The notes beneath the pieces were generated by a model. It was not told where the DNA came from and searched no databases. It saw only the letters and a list, made by a program, of their open reading frames with translations. This document shows positions 1 through 3,052 of a stretch of DNA of 6,631 bases, in pieces. Position 1 is the stretch's first letter. Every line of letters begins with the position of its first letter. The position numbers and the translations under genes were made by a program. This stretch comes from JAISGQ01 sp045604945 (GTDB lineage: Bacteria; Bacillota; Clostridia; Oscillospirales; Acutalibacteraceae): assembly GCA_045604945.1 (NCBI GenBank), contig JAZUPA010000070.1:1-6631 (forward strand), written 5' to 3'.

Positions 1-1
1 G

Positions 2-190
2 TCTGTGGGAATGACGGTTTTCTTTCCAAACGGTTTACAGACCACTGTTTTTTCAGGTGCTGGCTTTTGGTTATCACTTGCAATATTCGTTATTGGTGCA
101 GTGCTTGCTTTCAAGAAACTGCACCCGATAGCGATCATAGGCATTTCTGCTGTTATCGGCATAGTGGCAGGATATGGACTTGGATTATAA
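2..190 (+). CDS. Chromate transporter (CHR family), C-terminal end only
   Basis: The frame is open from the left edge, so this is the 3' end of a gene whose start lies outside the window; 62 residues are visible. They contain two hydrophobic segments, roughly GFWLSLAIFVIGAVLAF and IAIIGISAVIGIVAGYGLGL, joined by a short basic turn (KKLHP). This resembles the end of CHR-family proteins, inner-membrane carriers that move chromate or sulfate-like oxyanions and whose short forms are often encoded as adjacent pairs. An FFPNG motif before the first helix fits that family. A GTG at position 5 could pass as a start but has no ribosome binding site in view, so it is read as an internal valine. No clear terminator follows; the next promoter begins 20 bases after the stop. 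The family call rests on general pattern recognition of a short fragment; another small polytopic transporter is possible. Confidence 0.6.
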   Translation, partial: SVGMTVFFPNGLQTTVFSGAGFWLSLAIFVIGAVLAFKKLHPIAIIGISAVIGIVAGYGLGL

Positions 191-209
191 TAGAATTTAG
201 AAAAACATA

Positions 210-238
210 TTGACATTTTTCTATGCGTATGATATAAT
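210..238 (+). promoter_or_regulatory. Consensus sigma-A promoter of the arsR operon
   Basis: A perfect -35 box TTGACA (210-215) and a perfect -10 box TATAAT (233-238) are separated by exactly 17 bases. Transcription would start near 245, giving a leader of about 20 bases before the GTG start at 268. Such a strong promoter makes sense only if it is normally repressed, which fits an autoregulated ArsR gene immediately downstream. Confidence 0.9.
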
Positions 239-246
239 ATAGAAAA
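217..246 (+). promoter_or_regulatory. Candidate ArsR operator dyad over the -10 region
   Basis: TTTTCTAT (217-224) and its exact reverse complement ATAGAAAA (239-246) flank a 14-base centre, with arm centres 22 bases apart, about two helical turns. The dyad spans the spacer, the -10 box and the likely start site, where a dimeric ArsR repressor would block polymerase. The symmetry is seen directly; binding by the downstream repressor is inferred. A second, looser pair, CATATTGA (206-213) and TCAATGTG (250-257), lies outside it and is less convincing. Confidence 0.5.
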
Positions 247-267
247 TCTTCAATGTGAGGTGAGAAC

Positions 268-576
268 GTGGAGTTATCAAACAAGCAGATCACGGTAATA
301 TTCAAAGCCCTGTGTGATGAAAACAGAGTTCAGATATTCAGAATCCTGCAAAACGGCGAACTATGCGCCTGTCATCTTCTTGAGGATCTGCATCTGAGTC
401 AGCCAACGCTCTCTCACCATATGAAGGTGCTCTGCGACAGCGGTCTTGTGGTCGGCAGAAAAGATGGCAAGTGGATGCACTACTCTATTTCGCAGGAAGG
501 TGCTAAGATCGCTATGGACTGCCTGAAAGAGATCACGGCAGTAAACAAAAGCGAATGTAATTGCTGTAATAAGTAA
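268..576 (+). CDS. arsR: ArsR-family metalloid-responsive transcriptional repressor
   Basis: This is a 102-residue winged-helix repressor of the ArsR/SmtB family, of usual length. Such proteins bind DNA as dimers and release it on binding As(III), Sb(III) or related ions. Residues 31-41 read ELCACHLLEDL, matching the ELCVCDL sensor motif of plasmid/E. coli ArsR, so C33 and C35 are the likely inducer ligands. The recognition helix is LSQPTLSHHMKVL (43-55), followed by a wing around GRKDGKWMHYSI (63-74). The C-terminus adds C97, C99 and C100, a possible extra thiol site. The GTG start at 268 is chosen because GAGGTGAG (257-264) sits just upstream and the N-terminal residues fit the family; no in-frame ATG competes. 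It is first in the operon under a consensus promoter with a dyad, implying autorepression. As(III) sensing is favoured, but another soft metal cannot be excluded. Confidence 0.93.
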   Translation: MELSNKQITVIFKALCDENRVQIFRILQNGELCACHLLEDLHLSQPTLSHHMKVLCDSGLVVGRKDGKWMHYSISQEGAKIAMDCLKEITAVNKSECNCCNK

Positions 577-598
577 GCCGTATGGTCATACGGCTTTA
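575..598 (+). terminator. Hairpin at the arsR stop codon: weak terminator or attenuator
   Basis: AAGCCGTATG (575-584) pairs perfectly with CATACGGCTT (587-596); allowing for a realistic loop it is a stable 9-bp stem. It begins inside the arsR stop codon. Only three T residues follow (595-597) before AAA, so full termination is doubtful. Partial termination or mRNA-end protection would set arsR and the downstream genes at different levels from one promoter. Confidence 0.5.
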
Positions 599-650
599 AA
601 CAGCGGGAACAAATCGATACATCTAAATATAACAATCGGAGGATAAGAAA

Positions 651-1094
651 ATGGATAATGTTTCAAAATCAGTACAGTATTATGAAAATGGCTATATGTG
701 TTCGCAGGCGGTATTTGCTGCGTTTGCGGAGGAGTTCGGCATTACCGAAAAACAGGCATTCCAGATAGGTGCTTGTTTCGGCGGAGGAATGTGCAAGGGA
801 GAAGTCTGCGGCGCTTGTACGGGAGCTCTTATGGTTCTGGGTATGAAGTACGGACAGTTCGACCTCAATGACACAGCAAGCCGTGCAAAAGGCGGTGCTA
901 TGGCAGTTAAGTTCCTTGACGAATTCGAGAAGCGTAAGGGCTCATATATCTGTCGTGACCTTCTTGGCTGCGACCTCAGGAATGAGGAAGACAGGAACAA
1001 AGCAAGGTCAAACGGACTGTTCAGAACTCTCTGTCCGGAAATGGTCAGGACGGCAGCAGAGATACTGACCGAAATGCTCGGAGGTGAAAGTTAA
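651..1094 (+). CDS. C_GCAxxG_C_C family cysteine-rich (redox) protein
   Basis: This 147-residue soluble protein belongs to the C_GCAxxG_C_C family, defined by a spaced set of conserved cysteines and thought to act in redox or metal handling; its biochemical role is not established. Eight cysteines are visible: C17 in GYMCSQAV, C42 and C48 in ACFGGGMCKG, C53 and C56 in VCGACTGALMVLG, C101 and C107 in CRDLLGCD, and C128 in TLCPEM. The C17/C42/C48/C53 core followed by the late cysteines matches the family layout, and the length is typical. No signal peptide or membrane segment is seen. The ATG at 651 follows CGGAGGA (637-643) at good spacing. It sits between arsR and an ArsP-type permease, and its last codons carry the permease's ribosome binding site, so the two are translated from one message. 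I infer that it binds or reduces the same thiophilic substrate the permease exports. Confidence 0.88.
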   Translation: MDNVSKSVQYYENGYMCSQAVFAAFAEEFGITEKQAFQIGACFGGGMCKGEVCGACTGALMVLGMKYGQFDLNDTASRAKGGAMAVKFLDEFEKRKGSYICRDLLGCDLRNEEDRNKARSNGLFRTLCPEMVRTAAEILTEMLGGES

Positions 1095-1096
1095 GC

Positions 1097-2092
1097 GTGT
1101 GGGACTTCATACAGGACGAAGTATTCGGCATGAAATGGCTGAATAGGCTTATCGGCTCTTTGCTGAACGCCTGCGGTCTTGATACTGAAAGCAAGCTGGG
1201 CGGCAGTCTGCAATTCTTCATCTATGATACGATAAAAATCATGGTGCTGCTCGGTTTTCTGATTTTTGTGATAACCTATATACAGAGTTATTTCCCGCCT
1301 GAAAAAACGAAAAAGATACTTGGCAGGTTCCACGGTATCGGCGCAAATTGTATCGCGGCTTTGCTCGGCACTGTCACGCCTTTCTGCTCATGCTCGTCCA
1401 TACCACTGTTTATGGGCTTCACAAGTGCAGGACTTCCACTGGGAGTGACGTTTTCATTCCTTATTTCATCGCCAATGGTAGATCTCGGTTCGCTTATCCT
1501 GCTTATGAGCATTTTCGGCTGGAAGGTCGCTGTAATATATGTGATAGTGGGACTTGTTATTGCAGTCACAGGAGGTACGCTTATCGAAAAGCTGCACCTT
1601 GAAGATCAGGTGGAGGAATTCATCCGAAACGGCAGAAGCATTGATACTACGCAGAATGAGCTGACAAAGTGCGATAGAATGAGATACGCCTGGGAGCAAG
1701 TGCTCGGAACGGCAAAAAAGGTCATGCCCTATATTATAGCAGGCGTAGGTATCGGAGCGATCATCCACAACTGGATACCTGAGGAATGGATAGTAAACGT
1801 TCTTGGCACCGGAAATCCCTTTGGAGTTATCCTTGCTGCGATATGTGGAATACCGATGTACGCCGATATATTCGGCTGTATCCCCATTGCAGAAGCGCTT
1901 GTCGCAAAAGGAGCAAATCTCGGCGTAGTTATCGCTTTTATGATGGGCGTTATTACGCTGTCACTTCCGTCAATGATAATGCTGAAAAAAGCTATCAAGC
2001 CAAAGCTGCTCGGCATTTTTATCGCTATCTGTACGGTCGGAATTATCCTTGTCGGATATTTCTTTAATCTCATTCAGAATTACATCATTTAG
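1097..2092 (+). CDS. arsP: ArsP/DUF318-type permease, probable (organo)arsenical efflux
   Basis: This is a 331-residue polytopic membrane protein of the DUF318 permease family, which includes ArsP, an exporter of trivalent methyl- and aromatic arsenicals. The signature TPFCSCSSIP (94-103) carries C97 and C99. A second conserved block, GIPMYADIFGCIPIAEALVA (251-270), matches the repeat half of the family. Hydrophobic stretches suggest about eight helices, near 45-62, 83-93, 105-124, 131-158, 207-223, 240-256, 274-291 and 303-326, with a polar cytoplasmic loop at about 163-200. The GTG start at 1097 is chosen because GGAGGTGA (1080-1087) lies nine bases upstream and the start falls two bases after the previous stop; the next ATG, about 33 bases on, lacks such a site. 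The stop codon overlaps the ribosome binding site of the next gene. Substrate is inferred from neighbours; related permeases may move other soft metals. Confidence 0.85.
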   Translation: MWDFIQDEVFGMKWLNRLIGSLLNACGLDTESKLGGSLQFFIYDTIKIMVLLGFLIFVITYIQSYFPPEKTKKILGRFHGIGANCIAALLGTVTPFCSCSSIPLFMGFTSAGLPLGVTFSFLISSPMVDLGSLILLMSIFGWKVAVIYVIVGLVIAVTGGTLIEKLHLEDQVEEFIRNGRSIDTTQNELTKCDRMRYAWEQVLGTAKKVMPYIIAGVGIGAIIHNWIPEEWIVNVLGTGNPFGVILAAICGIPMYADIFGCIPIAEALVAKGANLGVVIAFMMGVITLSLPSMIMLKKAIKPKLLGIFIAICTVGIILVGYFFNLIQNYII

Positions 2093-2104
2093 GAGGAACA
2101 TATT

Positions 2105-2455
2105 ATGGCATTTTTCGGGAAGAAAAAGGAAGAGAAGAAAGAGGAAACTTCATGCTGCTGTTGCGGCGGAGAGCAGACTATAGGCGAGACTACATCTACT
2201 TGTTGTGGTGAAAAGGTTGACGGTATCTGCTGTATCAAGGTGCTCGGTTCGGGCTGTAAAGCCTGCCATCAGCTCTACGACAACACTGTCAAGGCAGTTG
2301 AGGGAATGGGCATCGAGGTCGAGTATGTCACAGACTTGCAGAAGATAATGGAGTACGGAGCAATGTCAATGCCTGCACTTGTAGTCAATGATAAACTCGT
2401 TTCTTCTGGTAAAACTCTGAAGCCTGCTGAGATATTAAAGCTTATAGGCAAATGA
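2105..2455 (+). CDS. Small thioredoxin-like protein with poly-cysteine N-terminal extension
   Basis: The protein has 116 residues in two parts. The C-terminal part (about 41-116) is a minimal thioredoxin fold of the TM0996/MTH895 redox-active disulfide type. It has the active site GSGCKACHQL with C51-x-x-C54, and SMPALVVN (88-95) supplying the cis-proline (P90). The N-terminal part (1-40) is unusual: a charged KKKEEKKEE stretch, then C17-C20 in a row, C33-C34 and C42-C43, eight cysteines before the catalytic pair. There is no signal peptide, so it probably acts in the cytosol. AGGAGG (2091-2096) overlaps the permease stop codon and gives ideal spacing to the ATG at 2105. Small thioredoxins of this type often accompany ArsP-like permeases. 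I infer that it keeps cysteines in the permease or the C_GCAxxG protein reduced, or passes the metalloid on. The cysteine extension may be a metal-binding arm, but this is untested. Confidence 0.85.
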   Translation: MAFFGKKKEEKKEETSCCCCGGEQTIGETTSTCCGEKVDGICCIKVLGSGCKACHQLYDNTVKAVEGMGIEVEYVTDLQKIMEYGAMSMPALVVNDKLVSSGKTLKPAEILKLIGK

Positions 2456-2464
2456 CAAAATAAA

Positions 2465-2489
2465 GGCAGCCATCGGCTGCCCCTCTTTT
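2465..2489 (+). terminator. Intrinsic terminator of the ars-like operon
   Basis: GGCAGCC (2465-2471) pairs perfectly with GGCTGCC (2475-2481) across a three-base loop, followed by CCTCTTTT. It starts 9 bases after the stop of the thioredoxin-like gene, closing the four-gene unit. Confidence 0.85.
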
Positions 2490-2588
2490 ACGTTCCTGAT
2501 TTTGTTCTATGCAATTATAACAGCTGACAATGGAGGACTTTTACAGCATCATATTTACGGCTAAATATAGCCGTTTATCGATTAAATT
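2490..2588. other. Non-coding stretch before the gene remnant
   Basis: No supportable coding frame is seen here on either strand. A GGAGGAC sequence at 2532-2538 looks like a ribosome binding site but no start codon follows at a workable distance. The only clear structure is the pair of overlapping hairpins at 2551-2574, listed separately. Confidence 0.5.
2551..2574. repeat. Two interlocking, mutually exclusive hairpins
   Basis: ATATTTA (2551-2557) pairs with TAAATAT (2562-2568) around CGGC. Alternatively ACGGCTA (2557-2563) pairs with TAGCCGT (2568-2574) around AATA. Both stems are perfect 7-bp matches and share bases, so only one can form at a time. No known riboswitch or element is recognised and no strong T run follows; function is unknown. 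Confidence 0.4.
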
Positions 2589-2767
2589 GTGATTGCCACC
2601 CTATCCGCAGTACAGGCTGCAATCAACGAAGGAAAGTAATTCCAAAATATACTCAGATTGGCTATTTTACGCTGAATCTGGACGATGCTAAAGAATACCT
2701 TTACGCGAACTCCACTAAGCGTAGGATACTAAGCTGGCGTGATATTCACGTTAATGTGTTTATCTGA
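2589..2767 (+). pseudogene. Probable frameshifted 3' remnant of an unrecognised gene
   Basis: One frame reads IATLSAVQAAINEGK and stops at 2637-2639. In the next frame, codons continue from 2633 as KVIPKYTQIGYFTLNLDD and then AKEYLYANSTKRRILSW to a TGA at 2765-2767. Restoring one A in the run at 2633-2635 joins them into one smooth sequence of roughly 58 codons, with charged, aromatic and small residues mixed as in a real protein. The second frame has no ATG, GTG or TTG after its upstream stop, so it cannot be an intact gene. No ribosome binding site precedes the GTG at 2589. A strong rightward terminator 13 bases after the stop supports this being the true 3' end of a former gene. I do not recognise the family. 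A chance open frame remains possible given the short length. Confidence 0.4.
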
Positions 2768-2779
2768 ATAGAACAACAG

Positions 2780-2812
2780 AGTCCTCATAGCTTCGGCTGT
2801 GAGGACTTTTTT
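2780..2812 (+). terminator. Strong rightward intrinsic terminator with UUCG tetraloop
   Basis: AGTCCTCATAGC (2780-2791) pairs with GCTGTGAGGACT (2796-2807), 12 pairs with a single T-G wobble, closed by a C(TTCG)G tetraloop and followed by six T residues (2807-2812). It lies just after the remnant's stop codon and insulates the region to the right from rightward transcription. Confidence 0.92.
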
Positions 2813-2848
2813 CCTGTGTAATCGTTTGCTTGAAAAAGGTAATACTTG

Positions 2849-2880
2849 AAAAAACAAATGACCGCCCAATGAAGGGCGGT
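2849..2880 (-). terminator. Leftward intrinsic terminator
   Basis: ACCGCCC (2861-2867) and GGGCGGT (2874-2880) form a perfect 7-bp GC-rich stem with a six-base loop. Read on the minus strand it is followed by CATTTGTTTTTT, a T-rich tail. On the plus strand no T run follows, so it works leftward. It converges with the rightward terminator at 2780-2812 and begins 8 bases past the stop of the small minus-strand gene at 2888-2968. Confidence 0.7.
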
Positions 2881-2887
2881 TCTGCAC

Positions 2888-2968
2888 TTATTGGTTGTTT
2901 GGATTCTGCATATGCATCTCTCGGTATATTACGCCTGCAAGAGCGCTCGCTATCGTACTATAAATCAA
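2888..2968 (-). CDS. Possible 26-residue small protein, function unknown
   Basis: On the minus strand, GAGGTG (2980-2975) stands six bases before a TTG start at 2968-2966, giving a short frame ending in TAA at 2890-2888. The product begins MIYSTIASALAGVIYR, a short hydrophobic stretch that could just insert in a membrane, then a polar tail EMHMQNPNNQ. It is followed by a leftward intrinsic terminator at the expected distance. Ribosome site, start, short frame and terminator in order make a real small gene more likely than chance, but the TTG start and tiny size limit confidence. It is divergent from hsdR, and a weak -10-like TACAAT (2992-2987, minus strand) would overlap the hsdR -35 box, though it would leave the ribosome site at the very 5' end of the message. 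Small hydrophobic peptides of this size include type I toxins and membrane regulators, but I recognise no family. Confidence 0.4.
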   Translation of the reverse strand: MIYSTIASALAGVIYREMHMQNPNNQ

Positions 2969-2986
2969 ATTTATCACCTCGAAGTA

Positions 2987-3015
2987 TTGTAATTTTTGTT
3001 GGAATATGCTATAAT
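2987..3015 (+). promoter_or_regulatory. Promoter of the hsdR-hsdM operon (extended -10)
   Basis: TTGTAA (2987-2992, four of six matches to the consensus) lies 17 bases before a perfect TATAAT (3010-3015), which is preceded by the TGn extension (TGC, 3007-3009). Transcription would begin near 3022, about 30 bases before the ATG at 3053. It is the only convincing rightward promoter seen for the restriction-modification genes in the window. Confidence 0.8.
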
Positions 3016-3038
3016 TAATTAAATATAGTATCTCGTGG

Positions 3039-3045
3039 AAGGTGG
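3039..3045 (+). promoter_or_regulatory. Ribosome binding site fixing the hsdR start at 3053
   Basis: AAGGTGG (3039-3045) lies seven bases before ATG 3053-3055. The in-frame GTG at 3035 is upstream of this site and has no ribosome site of its own, so translation is assigned to the ATG. Confidence 0.75.
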
Positions 3046-3052
3046 TATAGTT

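Noticed and set aside
692..1000. Minus-strand open frame opposite the C_GCAxxG gene
   Set aside because: No ribosome site or recognisable domain; the plus-strand gene has its family cysteine pattern and a strong ribosome site.
2502..2776. 9-bp inverted pair TTGTTCTAT (2502-2510) and ATAGAACAA (2768-2776) as ends of a small mobile element
   Set aside because: A 9-bp inverted match within some 600 bases is close to chance expectation, similarity inward is patchy and no target-site duplication is visible.
2533..2810. 10-bp direct repeat GAGGACTTTT at 2533-2542 and 2801-2810
   Set aside because: The right copy is part of a terminator stem and T run; the left copy has no partner arm. One short match could be chance, so no duplication is claimed.
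2907..2948. Perfect palindromes TGCATATGCA (2907-2916) and GAGCGCTC (2941-2948)
   Set aside because: Both are short, isolated and fall within the small minus-strand frame; no spacing or repetition suggests a regulator site.
2830..3018. Plus-strand open frame of 62 codons from a TTG start
   Set aside because: No ribosome binding site precedes it, it runs through a GC hairpin and the hsdR promoter, and the opposite strand offers a better-supported small gene.
3035..3052. GTG at 3035 as the start of hsdR
   Set aside because: No ribosome site lies upstream of it, while AAGGTGG sits just inside it and correctly in front of ATG 3053.
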